Assembly: GCA_021399435.1 (NCBI GenBank) | Contig: JAJTUP010000043.1 | Coordinates: 62,001 to 126,000 of the forward strand | From: Diaporthe sp. PMI_573 | Lineage: Eukaryota > Ascomycota > Sordariomycetes > Diaporthales > Diaporthaceae | Reading direction: 5' to 3' | Length of the DNA stretch: 64,000 nucleotides | Shown here: positions 33,423 to 44,189 of the stretch, piece by piece | Layout of the letters: every line of letters starts with the position of its first letter | How positions within the stretch are numbered: position 1 is the first letter of the stretch | Position numbers and translations under genes: made by a program | The notes under the pieces: generated by a model | What the model saw: the letters and a program-made list of their open reading frames with translations, nothing else | Databases searched by the model: none | Told to the model about the DNA's origin: nothing

Positions 33423-35084
33423 GAAATCACAAGTTAGAAAAGAGCCTCCGGTGCGTTATTGTTACGAACAAAGAAAAGCGGTACCACTTGGCGTGACCTG
33501 TTGGTTGACGGTTGGTAATGTGACGGCCCCAGGCATTCTTCAGAGCGGGGTCAGGAAGGAATGACTAAGCAGCAAGTCACGGGACCTGTTCAAAAAGCAA
33601 GCCTGCATGCAGACCACACTGAGAGATGGACACATAAATATAGCTGAAAGCCATTGACCTTGCTAGAGATCATGTTCATTTAGGTTTTAAAACCAATTCG
33701 TAGAGTACAGTACAATGCAAGAAAACATTAAACCACGTTGTCAACTGCCCGCTTCAAGCTCGTCAGGCGAGCGCCAAAGGGGCGCACACCTGCACATCCT
33801 CTGCAAAGCATGTCTGCAGCCCCATGTGCTGCTCCCCTATTGCCACAATCGAGAATTCTACAATCACAAGCAATTCCTCATAGATGCCAGATCGGAAAGG
33901 GCCATTCAACAGTTCCAAAAGCTCCTATCTTTTCTTATCTTGTTGATGCATCTCGGCCAGGTGCCTGCGTAAGCCTCTAAATGATGCCTCTCACTTGAAG
34001 CGAAGGCACTAGCGGGTCTAACATAACAAAACATGCCTGACACACCCCCATACCCATCCCAGCCTTAAGATCCCATGCTATCGATCCGCTGATAATTGAT
34101 TCCTTCCACTCCCTCGTTCTTTGTTCAGGGTTTGAACCCCGGCCTTTGGGCGGCCTCGGAACGGGCGTCGTGCAGGTCGGCACGGTGAACCAGGTGGTAA
34201 GGAGCACCGTGGGTTCGAAGGCAAGACTCAACTTTTCAGTATGATACGGGTGGAAAAAATGGAGAGGTATATTTACTTATGAAATTAAAATGGGCAGCAT
34301 TTTAGTGATATTCCTCATTTGGATATAAGTCCAACTCCCGAATTCAAAATCCGCAACAAGTTGTTCACTCCGACATTTATACATATAAGGATATCTTCAG
34401 ATGTAATGGAGGGCTGTTAGCAACCCCAAGCTCAGAATGAGCAGCACCTGCGGACGTGGCCGCGACTCTGCGCGGCCTTTGTGCGCTCGACAATATTATT
34501 GACTGTAGGCGACGGAGGAGCGCAGCACTGTCATCGGACCGATCTATCTTTTGCCGTGCCTCTCGGGGCCGTAGTGCAATAACTGCGAGGCAATACGAAA
34601 AGACGACCTCCCCAGGAGAAGCCGCCAAAGGGGGCAACAACCGGCTAGGGTCCTGGTATAGCTGCAGTGCCAGTGCGGTGCATTGCAGTTCTGGCGTAAT
34701 TGAAATGAAACTTCGAGTACCTCGACTATCCACGTTTTGGACTCATGGTACGAAATTTATACTATTCAATAGACTTCTGCAAGGCGATTCGAAAAACGCG
34801 TCCAGAGTCTTCATTATTTCAATACTGCGCGAACAATTACTAGTTTCACTTACCGCGTCAGTTCGTACTTGGAGGCTATTAGGACTTAACGAATTCAGCC
34901 CCTCACGACTTGCTTCCCACACAATTTAGCCTGAGCAGGAAGTACCCGAAACATCTGCAAGATGCGGACGTTAATGTGCCACCTCGCCGCGTTGGACGCG
35001 TTTTTCGCGCTCCGTAGACAACCTACTGACCTTTGACTGCCACCATCCATTGCGATATCGACATGATCAAGACATCTTTTTACC
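33423..35084. other. No supported gene
   Basis: Short overlapping frames only. A tRNA B-box-like GGTTTGAACCCC occurs near 34128, but no cloverleaf could be folded around it. Confidence 0.4.
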
Positions 35085-35325
35085 ATGACCTCGCCTGATT
35101 TTTACGTCGATGTTTCCGACAGCGGTTTCGGGTCGGCCCCCGAATCAACGCCCTGTTCGACGCCCTATCCTCCACGTTCAACTTCGACCCCTTTCTCGAC
35201 ATCCTCGACCCATTCCGCAAGCGATGACCACTACGAACGTACGCTCTGGAGGCATTTCCCGGGCTGGGCATTCTCTGAGCGAGCTAGAGAAACGCGGTGT
35301 TGGGCCTGGCAATTTGGTTATGTAA
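35085..35325 (+). pseudogene. hAT transposase N-terminal fragment
   Basis: After a Ser/Thr/Pro-rich leader the frame reads L-W-R-H-F-P-G-W-A-F-S-E-R-A-R-E-T and W-A-W-Q-F-G-Y. This aligns with L-F-R-H-F-R-G-W-N-C-S-E-R-A-R-D-T and W-L-W-D-F-G-Y of hAT-1, just before the BED finger. Homology stops there and the following sequence does not continue the transposase. The reverse strand at 35330-35480 is also open and acidic, so a rearrangement junction probably lies near 35325. Confidence 0.6.
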
Positions 35326-35649
35326 ACCTTCAACAGCCTCCGGGTCTTTGCATCCATGCCATCGAACAGTTGAACCTCTTCCATGATCTGGTCGTCATTC
35401 TCTTCAATTATCACCCCTTGAACGGCCAGCTCGAGGTGGTCAAGGAGCATCTCCACCACTTGGAAGTACTCATCGAACCCCCCTGAAGTTGAGCGTTTAC
35501 CAGCAATACCCTCGCCCTGCAGTTGCCTTGTATGGTAATAGTGTCTTTAAATAAGGAATAGAACAACAAATTACTACTCATTTATATAAGCCGGTATTAC
35601 CATTGCTAACTTTCGTACATAGCTCATTCTAAAAAAATATTTAAGCCTT

Positions 35650-35850
35650 TTCAATATAGTTTCAAGGAAGAAAACAACACACCACAAGACAAGGAACAGT
35701 AATCTGTCAACCACAATTGTTTTAATCCTTATCGGGTCAATCTTTGTAATTGCAATCATCACCGGTATAATAAAATAAATACGCCTATATAGAATGAGTA
35801 AAAATGCCTAACGCAGCCTCCATACTGATGGTTCTATTTCGGGACATAAC
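35650..35850 (+). pseudogene. Dead paralogue of the 78-aa membrane ORF at 51297
   Basis: This region aligns without gaps, codon for codon, to 51297-51533. The conserved part reads N-S-N-L-S-T-T-I-V-L-I-L-I-G-S-I-F, then I-A-I-I-T-G, and near the end G-H-N-I-L-N-K. Stops replace CAA (TAA at 35776-35778) and CGA (TAA at 35809-35811) of the intact copy, and the start ATG is not conserved. Most differences in the membrane segment are at third codon positions. Confidence 0.75.
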
Positions 35851-36148
35851 ATCTTGAACAAAGCCTCACCAGCGACTCCGGACCCTATCTATGATAGAAA
35901 TGAAAGTCGGCATATTATATAGTCGGATAATGTACGATTATTGAAGCCTTATACAATATACCGCGGGCTATTTTGGAATTTTCAAGAATCCGCTCTGTGT
36001 AAAGGAGTGTTCACTAGGATAATTTCTCATGACTGCATGCTATTCCATTAGTTGATGAGGGAACATAAAGCCTAACTTAGATCGTTATAACACGAAAGAC
36101 GGAGATAATTTAATTTGGAAAATCAAGAAAGCCTTCATAATTCTGGTA

Positions 36149-36281
36149 ACGTGGTTTATCACCCAGCCGCGCATATCACCTACCCGCGCACTTTTGCCAA
36201 CTCTGCCAACTTTAGCCAGCCCTAGCACCCACCCAGGGCAAAAGGGTCAATTAAATTTGGCACTAATTGGTGCCAACTGGT
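36149..36281 (+). repeat. Left terminal inverted repeat of pogo copy B
   Basis: About 133 bp, matching the reverse complement of 38341-38473 nearly throughout. An AATTGGTGCCAA palindrome lies at its inner end. Confidence 0.93.
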
Positions 36282-36468
36282 CTGAACTCCTTATTTTTAA
36301 TTGATTTTGTCAATTTGGAGGTGTGGTGGGGTTGCAGTCCCAGTCTGAAAACTTAAAGTTTTGGTGGGCGGGTTTGTTTTTGGTGCAGATCGCGTCCCCA
36401 TTTTTCGCGTCAGTCTCGCATCACTCCACCTACTTAAATATTCAACACGCTAGAAATCAACAATCACA

Positions 36469-38151
36469 ATGCCAACCTACTCAAAAGAAGAGAAAATCCA
36501 ACTAGCAGTTCAGGCAATTACAAACTCTAAAAAAAATCAAAAGAAACCCTTAAGTAGACGTCAGGCTGCTCGGATCTTTCATACCCCTGAATCTACTCTA
36601 CGCGACAGGATGAACAACCGACCCCGTCGCGAAGAATCACGCGTCAACGACCATAAACTTGACCCAATCGAAGAGCAAACTCTTATCCGATATATCATTG
36701 AGCAAGATGCACGAGGATTCCCAATGCGGCTCTCTGGTGTGGAAGATATGGCCAACCTCCTGCTGGCATCGCGTGATGGCAAGCCTGTTGGCAAGCACTG
36801 GGCACGACGCTTCGTGGATGCACAACCAAGCTTGAAGACCAGGTTTAACCGGCCTTATGACTATCAGAGGGCCCTCTGCGAAGACCCAGAGGTTATTGGG
36901 AACTGGTTCCGGCTACTCTACAACATGATGGCCAAGTATGGGATCACAGATGACGACCTATACAACTTCGACGAGACTGGCTTCATGATGGGCGTAATAA
37001 CCGCATCAATGGTTGTTACACGTTCTGATCGCCATGGAAAGGCCAAATCTGTACAGCCTGGAAACCGGGAATGGGCAACAGTTATCGAATGTATTAATGC
37101 GAAGGGCTGGTGTATCCCACCGTTTGTCATTGTGCAAGGCGCCTACCATCTTGCCAACTGGACAACAGAGTCAGGCTTCCCACCAAGCTGGATAATCAAG
37201 CCTACTCCAAATGGGTGGACAGATAACGAGACTGGCCTTGAATGGATTCAGCACTTCGACAAGCATACGAAACAACGGACAAAGGGTGCGTACCGGATGC
37301 TTATCCTTGATGGCCATGAGAGCCATGTATCAGCGGAGTTTGAGCAGTACTGCAAAGAGCACAACATTATCCCTATCAGCATGCCACCACATTCCTCTCA
37401 TCTACTCCAGCCACTAGATGTTGGATTATTCTCGCCGTTAAAGCGTGCATATGGTGATGAGATCAATCTCTTCATCCGGGCCTCTATCAACCACATCACC
37501 AAGTCTGAGTTCTTTATTGCGTTCAAGGCAGCCCACGACAAGATCTTTACGGAAGAAAACATGAGATCTGGGTTCAGAGGAGCTGGGATTTCTCCATGGG
37601 ACCCAGATTCTGTTATTTCCAAGCTAGATGTCCGCCTACAAACTCCAGTACAATCCCTCCCTGTGTCGCCATCGAAATGGGAATCACAAACACCCTCTAA
37701 TGCCCACCAGACTGTCCAGCAATCAAGTTTTATCAAGGGCAGGATCTCTGCCCATCAGGGCAGCTCTCCTACACCAATTCTTGAGGCAGTTGAGAAGTTT
37801 ACAAAAGGTGCCCAAGCAATGGCGCATCAGATCACTCTTTTGAGTGATCGGGTACGTACTCTTGAGAAGGCTAATATAGGGCTTGCCAAGCGCCGGAAGG
37901 CTAAAAGAACACGAGTGCAGCTGGGAGGAGCACTTAGTATTGAGGATTCCCGGGTGATAATTGAAGAGAAACAAAAGGGGAAGCGGCCAGCTGGTGAAAT
38001 GGCTGGTGGTGCCGAGGAGGCGGACCGCGGCGGACCGCCTCAACGACGATGTGGCAACTGCGGTGAGACTGGGCATAATGCAAGAACTTGTGAGAAAGAT
38101 GTAGAAGGGTCTATTCAGTCGAATTCCGAGTGTATAATAGTACATTTTTAA
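36469..38151 (+). CDS. Pogo-type transposase with C-terminal zinc knuckle
   Basis: An intact 560-aa frame that cuts and pastes its element. Residues ~1-50 form the psq-type helix-turn-helix (S-R-R-Q-A-A-R-I-F-H, S-T-L-R-D-R). Residues ~60-125 form the CENP-B-type domain (W-A-R-R-F-V-D-A-Q-P). The catalytic core has D168 (N-F-D-E-T-G), D281 (L-I-L-D-G-H-E-S-H) and D317 (L-L-Q-P-L-D-V), spaced 35 residues between the last two. Residues ~440-490 are likely coiled coil. The C-terminus adds a CCHC zinc knuckle, C528-x2-C531-x4-H536-x4-C541, preceded by an Arg/Gly/Pro stretch; copy A lacks it. The start is the conserved ATG after the left repeat. All catalytic residues are present, so it may be active. 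Confidence 0.93.
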   Translation: MPTYSKEEKIQLAVQAITNSKKNQKKPLSRRQAARIFHTPESTLRDRMNNRPRREESRVNDHKLDPIEEQTLIRYIIEQDARGFPMRLSGVEDMANLLLASRDGKPVGKHWARRFVDAQPSLKTRFNRPYDYQRALCEDPEVIGNWFRLLYNMMAKYGITDDDLYNFDETGFMMGVITASMVVTRSDRHGKAKSVQPGNREWATVIECINAKGWCIPPFVIVQGAYHLANWTTESGFPPSWIIKPTPNGWTDNETGLEWIQHFDKHTKQRTKGAYRMLILDGHESHVSAEFEQYCKEHNIIPISMPPHSSHLLQPLDVGLFSPLKRAYGDEINLFIRASINHITKSEFFIAFKAAHDKIFTEENMRSGFRGAGISPWDPDSVISKLDVRLQTPVQSLPVSPSKWESQTPSNAHQTVQQSSFIKGRISAHQGSSPTPILEAVEKFTKGAQAMAHQITLLSDRVRTLEKANIGLAKRRKAKRTRVQLGGALSIEDSRVIIEEKQKGKRPAGEMAGGAEEADRGGPPQRRCGNCGETGHNARTCEKDVEGSIQSNSECIIVHF

Positions 38152-38340
38152 GCGGTCTGTGGCGGACCGCCCAAATAGTCGACCTGGCTGGTGTAGATTG
38201 AGGTTGATCCTGCATGCCGGAAATGCTCCATTTTGGTGGGGAAGCTGATTTTCCCACCAAAAGTCAGCCACTTCGGACCGGCACTGCACCCCCACCAATT
38301 ACTCTAAATTGATCAAATCAATTGGAAATAAGTAGTTGGG

Positions 38341-38473
38341 ACCAGTTGGCACCAATTGGTGCCAAATTTAATTGACCCTTTTGCCCTGGGTGGGTGCTAG
38401 GGCTGGCTAAAGTTGGCAGAGTTGGCAAAAGTGCGCGGGTAGGTGATATGCGCGGCTGGGTGATAAACCACGT
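38341..38473 (-). repeat. Right terminal inverted repeat of pogo copy B
   Basis: Ends GATAAACCACGT next to TA; see the left repeat for the match. Confidence 0.93.
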
Positions 38474-38475
38474 TA

Positions 38476-39066
38476 CTCAAAACGTGGAAATGCGAATATC
38501 TAGCAAGGATGAGCTTTTCGAGGCTCGCAAATATGGACAAACACTACAGTATCGTCCAATCTGAGAATGCCACCGGCATCACCGAATTACTTCGACGTCT
38601 GGAAAGGGACAATCTTGGAAAAGTCTGCACTGGCTGCCATCTACTACACACGCTCGCCCATCCAAAGGCTAGTTTTGAAGAGGTGAATCACCATGCCACA
38701 CTTAGATTTCGCGACCTTGTCGTGCGCATTGGTCTTGACAGAGTACATAACCCGGACGATCTCACCCGCTCCAGCCTTTACAGCTTGTCCGGTTCGTCCA
38801 CTTGGGATTTAGCTGGCCTAACGTTGGGGAAGGATTTCTTCCGTATCGGAGAGAAAGTTAACTTCCACAGCTGTCTCGAGGACCTCGACGATATCCAGGG
38901 GTTAAAGATCCACCGAATTACCCGCACGATAGTCCCCTTACCAGTCGTTAAACATGCAGTACGAACGGCTAGCCCTGTTGTGTGCCGCTCATTTACCGTC
39001 TGTTGTCAACACAATACTGTACCTAGGACACACTTTGCAAAGATACACATTTCTCGTCACGCCTAG
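38476..39066 (+). CDS. Unrecognised ORF abutting pogo copy B, possible F-box-type gene 3' part
   Basis: The frame is open from the very end of the transposon (L-K-T-W-K-C-E-Y-L-A-R) and has its first ATG at 38509. It encodes ~185 residues with a Cys pair (L-G-K-V-C-T-G-C-H-L-L-H) followed by a charged domain. Fungal F-box proteins often carry a C-x-x-C-x-x-L-H-x-L motif like this, but the F-box itself is not present here. The DNA left of the transposon (before 36147) does not look like the missing 5' part. The gene may be broken by the insertion or the ATG at 38509 may start a short protein. Confidence 0.4.
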   Translation, partial: LKTWKCEYLARMSFSRLANMDKHYSIVQSENATGITELLRRLERDNLGKVCTGCHLLHTLAHPKASFEEVNHHATLRFRDLVVRIGLDRVHNPDDLTRSSLYSLSGSSTWDLAGLTLGKDFFRIGEKVNFHSCLEDLDDIQGLKIHRITRTIVPLPVVKHAVRTASPVVCRSFTVCCQHNTVPRTHFAKIHISRHA

Positions 39067-40664
39067 CCTACCTCGCCTCGCCTCCTTCCATCTCGTCAGG
39101 ACTGGGGTCAGCTGCGTTCAGAGGACCTTCGGCGGTGGTTTCGTTGGGGACAGCATCACACTGCTGCTTCCAGTGATCCTTCAACTCCTCTCGTAGAATA
39201 TATGTTTGTTGTTTCGCCCAGTCCTGTGCGTTCCTGAGCCCTCTCTGACCGTCCTTGAAGCGCTGGTGAGAGATTGTGAGGTTCGCTGAATCGACTGGAT
39301 ATTGGTGGTACTAAAGTCTTCCATCCTCCGATGATTAAGTCGCATAGTGTGCAAACAGGTTGAGATTATTTCCATCTGTCGTAAACGTCATGACTTGTGA
39401 ATGGCCAGAGGAACATTTGGGCAATATGAGAGACCTGACTGATGATTGAAAGCGAAATATGGCAAGTGCAAAGCGGTCTCCAGGTATCACTCAGCGCGAA
39501 AATGATGGGAATAGGGACAGAGGTCTGAGCGAGAGAAGATGGGATGGAGCCATTATGTCATATTAATTACATGCATAACCGAGCCGGTTTCCATCATGAT
39601 GACTCGATGCCGACCTGTGGCCACGGGGATTGCCCTCCCTTCCCGTTAGAATCTGCCTCCTTCCCAACCTTCTCCAACATATATACATTAGTGCACGATC
39701 GTTTAGTTATATTGCTTACTTAATTGGATACAGTGCTTGGTCTGGTATTTTGTACTGTATAGTATATATTGTAAATCACAAAGTTTTTAAGTCTCTAAAA
39801 AGAATCGATAACGTTATGCAATCGATCTCTCCGTTATGTGCGACATAATTTCCTTGTACTCGCCTACCTCGGCCCTTACTTACATATCCTTCAATATCTT
39901 ATAACTTCCATTACAATTGGCCCAAACTACTACTGGTCATCATCTTCAGAGGTAATGTGGCTAAAATCATCAATATCTGAGTTGTCTTTTATTTAAACAA
40001 GTTGACCGCTATAAGCGGGCGCATTCACCTGGAAACAACGCTCACAAATATATACTAGACGTTAAACAGGGCTTCGGGGATAGAAAAGTAGTATTAAATC
40101 ATAATCAATTGTCCACAGCGTCGTGAAAATATAAGTTGTTCTTACTAGTTTGTAAGTACAGCGCGTTGCTTTTGCACTAATATAGCGGCTATTTTCTCAA
40201 TAATACCCCTAAAACATATTGCATCTGTAAGCGGACATAATATGTCAATATGCACGATTTCTTGCTCTAGACTGTTATTAAGACCAGTCTTGAAGCCGTG
40301 CGATGTGGGATACTGAGGTGGCTAGCCTTTGCGAGGATTTATGACTGGTGAGAAATCCTGCCCCGGTCGGCACTTGACAAGGGGCACGCGCTAGTGGCGG
40401 CTGATTGAAAACAAGGCGAGACGCGTCTGCAAACAATGTCCAATCATCTGGTTGTGGTGTGTGTGATTTGAGAAGTGGGTCAGAAATTATATTATCCTGT
40501 GCAGCCTGCTTTCTCCTTAAACAGATGGACAAGCACCGCTAGTTCATTATTTTCCTATCGTAAAACTAAAAGAATAACGTCAACGACGACTCCCTCATGC
40601 CAGCTCGCCCCCAAAAAGTCAGTCCATCAATTCCTGGTCAGAGGGTAACCACTCTTCAACACTG
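39067..40664. other. AT-rich stretch, no supported gene
   Basis: Only short frames occur; the base composition drops to AT-rich between about 39640 and 40250. Confidence 0.5.
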
Positions 40665-42014
40665 CTATCGTAGTCCACACACAGCCATGTAAGCAGATTC
40701 CGGCCCTTTGGCTGACTGCTGACTGCTTCTTTTGTCATGTGCTGTCTTTTCATCATCTTGAGATTCCATGTTATTAATATTTGCTTTGCCGAATGCCCCG
40801 TCGTTGTGGTCTCTTTCTAATCCACTTGAGTTTGTGGTATTCTCGTGGATTATGCCTTGTTCCAGATCTCCCCGTCCGACCTGCTCTGCCGGTGGACTTG
40901 CACCACTCATAGCTACATCACCGTCTCCATCTCGGGCATATTGCCAACGATCTCGTTCTCTTTGCAATATTGTGTCCACTGATCTATCGTCTGACTCGGT
41001 CTCGCTTTCATGGTGCTGTACGGTTGAGTCGCCTCGAGACTTTCTCCGCTGTACACCTGTGGCCTTACCTTCTATCAATACATCACCTGGATTGTCGTGG
41101 CCGATCTTTCTTTTCTTTGCGTTATGTCCTATTCTGCGTCCAGGCGCATCTTCTTCGAGTTCACACGATGCCCTGCGTTTCGAATGTAGTCCAGGCGGGT
41201 GGAGCTGGTCTGATTGACGCTTGTCATCTAATGGTGCATTACCCAGACCGTCGCGGCCAATCTTTCTTCTTTTGTTCCGGTGCTCGGCTTTGTCCCCAGG
41301 TGTGTTATCTTCGCTCGCTTTTGTTTTCTTCCGTTTCAAAGAACGTTTGAGGTCGTCGGTTGGGTCATTTTCACCCTGTAACGAATGCAATCTATCTGGC
41401 TGGCCGTGTTCAATCCTTCTTTTTTTTACGTCATGTCTGGTCTCTTGTCCTGGTACACTTTCTACGATTTCATTTTCTGCCCTCCGTTTCAAACCTTGCT
41501 TGCGTGGGTCGGGTGCTGATTCTCTCTGTGTTATACCCGTCTGAATTTGATGCTTCCAGGGTACTTGTTCTCCGACAGTACGTACTGCTTGCGGTGTCGA
41601 TTGCGTCTGAGACGTAAGGTTTTGCACCTGATCTTCACTCTTTGTTACGTAATCGTGCGGATGATCCGGTGCATGAGTACTTCCTCGAGGGGAATGCTCG
41701 GAAGGTTGTCGTAGGGTCTCTTTTAAACCCTCCTTTGGCTTGTGCTGTTCTAAGACATCAAGTAGATCCTTCTTTTTGGCCCGTGAGTCGAACGCGATTT
41801 TTTCTTTCTTGAGAATCCTTCTGATATCACGGACTGTAAGTTCTTCGCGGTACTTGTCTGTTAGAAAGTCTTCGGACTTCGCCGTCGATTGCGATCGAAG
41901 CTGAGCCTCTCGCCTTTGTGCGCGTGTCCTTCCAGGTGCAAGTAACCAGGGGTCTTCGTCACCATCCTTGACCACTCTCTTGTCAGCGGAGCTCCGACCT
42001 GCTTCTTGATCCAT
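40665..42014 (-). CDS. SAP-like, basic nuclear-type protein with internal repeats
   Basis: A single-exon 449-aa frame starting at 42014. Residues ~58-91 (L-T-V-R-D-I-R-R-I-L-K-K, then K-K-D-L-L-D-V-L-E) resemble a SAP or HeH helix-extension-helix DNA-binding motif. Residues ~174-312 hold three imperfect repeats ~51 residues apart, each with K-R-x then PG, H-x-x-K-K-R-(K/R)-I and an Asp/Gly turn; each carries a basic cluster that could serve as nuclear localisation signal. The C-terminal third is acidic, with E-T-E-S-D-D-R-S-V-D-T-I-L-Q. A diverged piece of this C-terminal block exists at 57640-57705. Function is unknown; DNA or chromatin binding is inferred from composition and the SAP-like motif. 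Confidence 0.7.
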   Translation of the reverse strand: MDQEAGRSSADKRVVKDGDEDPWLLAPGRTRAQRREAQLRSQSTAKSEDFLTDKYREELTVRDIRRILKKEKIAFDSRAKKKDLLDVLEQHKPKEGLKETLRQPSEHSPRGSTHAPDHPHDYVTKSEDQVQNLTSQTQSTPQAVRTVGEQVPWKHQIQTGITQRESAPDPRKQGLKRRAENEIVESVPGQETRHDVKKRRIEHGQPDRLHSLQGENDPTDDLKRSLKRKKTKASEDNTPGDKAEHRNKRRKIGRDGLGNAPLDDKRQSDQLHPPGLHSKRRASCELEEDAPGRRIGHNAKKRKIGHDNPGDVLIEGKATGVQRRKSRGDSTVQHHESETESDDRSVDTILQRERDRWQYARDGDGDVAMSGASPPAEQVGRGDLEQGIIHENTTNSSGLERDHNDGAFGKANINNMESQDDEKTAHDKRSSQQSAKGPESAYMAVCGLR

Positions 42015-42099
42015 GTTTTATTACAATTGTCGATACGACAGCGAGCGGCCTGAGCACGTCTGCTGAACCACATTTATATCCAATCTCGAAACCTTTGGC

Positions 42100-44180
42100 T
42101 TGATTTAGGAATGCGAAAGCTGAATCATAAATAGCTGCAAAAGTCCCCGTTTCTTGAACTTAGCACTCAAATCGCTGAAATAGAAGCGTTAATCTTAGAA
42201 ATCGGAAGACCAATAACTAATTTACACGGCAGTACTTAGACCGCCCTGGCAGCCACTCTGGATCACAGCGGCGCATACCACCAGGATGTGCAAGGTCGAA
42301 TGAGAGCCCTACATGTTGAATTTGCCGCGATATAGAGTTTTGGTACGCCTAGCTGCTATATGTGCCATATGTGCTGTCTGCCGGCGGTTTGTGACGACTG
42401 AATTGATAACTGAGTCTATATTTGAAAGTGAATAGCATTTGATTTGAGACTGTTTGAGGTAAGATTTAACGCTATTGCAAGAGCACGCGATAAAATATAT
42501 GTCGATACGAAATTATATAGAAGTACAGTCTGTTGGGAGAATTTTGGGAACACTTCTGACGAGATAATGTACTTCTACAAATACCCTAATTGCACAGCTC
42601 GCAGCTTTGTATCTACTCTCTGCGGGCTGAGGTTCTAGACTAGGCCTAAATATAGGATCATAGTAAACAACCTGAAACACTTAGAGTAGGTCACTTGGGT
42701 GTAGCTAGTCCTCTGTATCAGGATGAATCGGGAAAAGAGATGTTAAGAGCATAGCCTCCAACAACACATAAGCCACAAATCTAAATCCTTTGCACATCCA
42801 TTGTGTCTTTAATGGTGGCACAAGGAAAGAAATACTAAAGAACGAGATATATTTAGAAAGGACCTCTTAAGGTTTATGTTGCAGCATGAGTTAGGGTAAA
42901 GCATAGCCATTCAAGGTTTAAGAAATTGAGTAATGAAAACTAACACATATAGTTATAAATATCTTGAAATCATCATTACACATCTGAAATTCAATCGATA
43001 TGGACAATTCTAAACAGTCATATGACTTAACTCCACTTTTGGAATATGATTGGTGGGCACAGAACTACGATTCAGATACGAAAGATCAAGAATATTCCTA
43101 CTAGTATTGGGGCCTGTCTTGTTGGAGCGCAAGGGTTCTAGGAGAAGATTGTTGCTAAAAACGGATGAGTAGTCTATCTTGCGAGATGTTACTTGAGAAA
43201 GTGAGGTAGAATGGTTTTGATCAAGTTGAAAAGGTGCTAGGTTCTTATACTAGGCTGATGGATCTAGTTATGTATGCTTTGGAATAAGCAAGCCCGTCCA
43301 CAGCTGAATATATAGAGATAGGGAGCGTTAGATTACATCATGATGGCAATTCATCTTTTGTCTTAGGCAACAGTCAGGAAATGCACCGCCTGAATGGGAG
43401 GGTGGTGAAGACGCGCCTCCTCATGGTTGCTTGGCGACAGCATTCTCGTGCTGTATGCTAACTACATTTTAAGAGCTGTTAAAGACAAGGTTGCACATGT
43501 GCCTTAATTTCTAAGACAATATAGTTTTATGCACTTCTGGTAATATTTGGAAACCAGGAAAGAAAGGGGCTGATGTCTCCACAGACCTCCATCGCAATAA
43601 CAATCTTAGGTTCTAAATCACAAGTTTTACGCCTAACCAAGCAACATCTATACATTTAATACCCGCCTCCTGTCTCATGTATGCATCTGCATCAAGCACT
43701 GCGGCGACCTCTGTATTGACGTCTGGTCGGCCTCTCACAATCAAGATACAAACATGGGCAACTGCAATTTGCTGGTTAGTAAGTTGCATTTGACTGCCAG
43801 ACAGCTTGCTGTAGATGATCTGCCTGCACCTTAGACTATCGTGTGCCGTGCATGTGGACTGGGATGGTCTTCATCACGCCAGAACAAGTAGAAATGTACC
43901 ATGAATCTCTTATGAGATCCATCTGTCGATTGATGGGGAGAAAGCCTTAATTCTAAATTCATAATATCATTTTGATAAGGCTGCATCTTTCCTCTTGAAA
44001 TTTACTATGACTCCGCTCATCTGTAGATAAATTAATGCTACAAAATATTTTGGCTAAGCTATCCCTGGAGCTCACGTTACCCTCAACCTACGGAATGTAA
44101 CTGTTAAGTCTAGGGGGGACTCAGGCCCCTCCCCCTGGATATCACAAATCCTCTTCTTATTCAGCCAATTAAATAGCTAC
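42100..44180. other. AT-rich region without genes
   Basis: About 2 kb with frequent stops in all frames. No transposon ends, splice-supported exons or RNA genes were recognised. It resembles the AT-rich isochores that RIP leaves behind. Confidence 0.55.
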
Positions 44181-44189
44181 ATTTCTATA

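Larger units (their letters stand above)
36149..38473 (+). mobile_element. Complete pogo-type DNA transposon, copy B
   Basis: The element is 2,325 bp, flanked by TA on both sides (36147-36148 and 38474-38475). The terminal inverted repeats are ~133 bp and almost identical, starting ACGTGGTTTATCACC; one visible difference is GCACTAATTGG against GCACCAATTGG. TA target duplication, long repeats and a DDD transposase fit a Tc1/mariner-pogo element. The near-identity of the ends and the open transposase suggest recent activity. Confidence 0.95.

Noticed and set aside
34125..34215. B-box-like GGTTTGAACCCC and GGGTTCGAAGG
   Set aside because: No foldable cloverleaf with a 7-bp acceptor stem could be drawn around either.
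34456..34929. 157-aa plus-strand frame
   Set aside because: Arg/Ser-rich composition with no domain, and the reverse strand is equally open.
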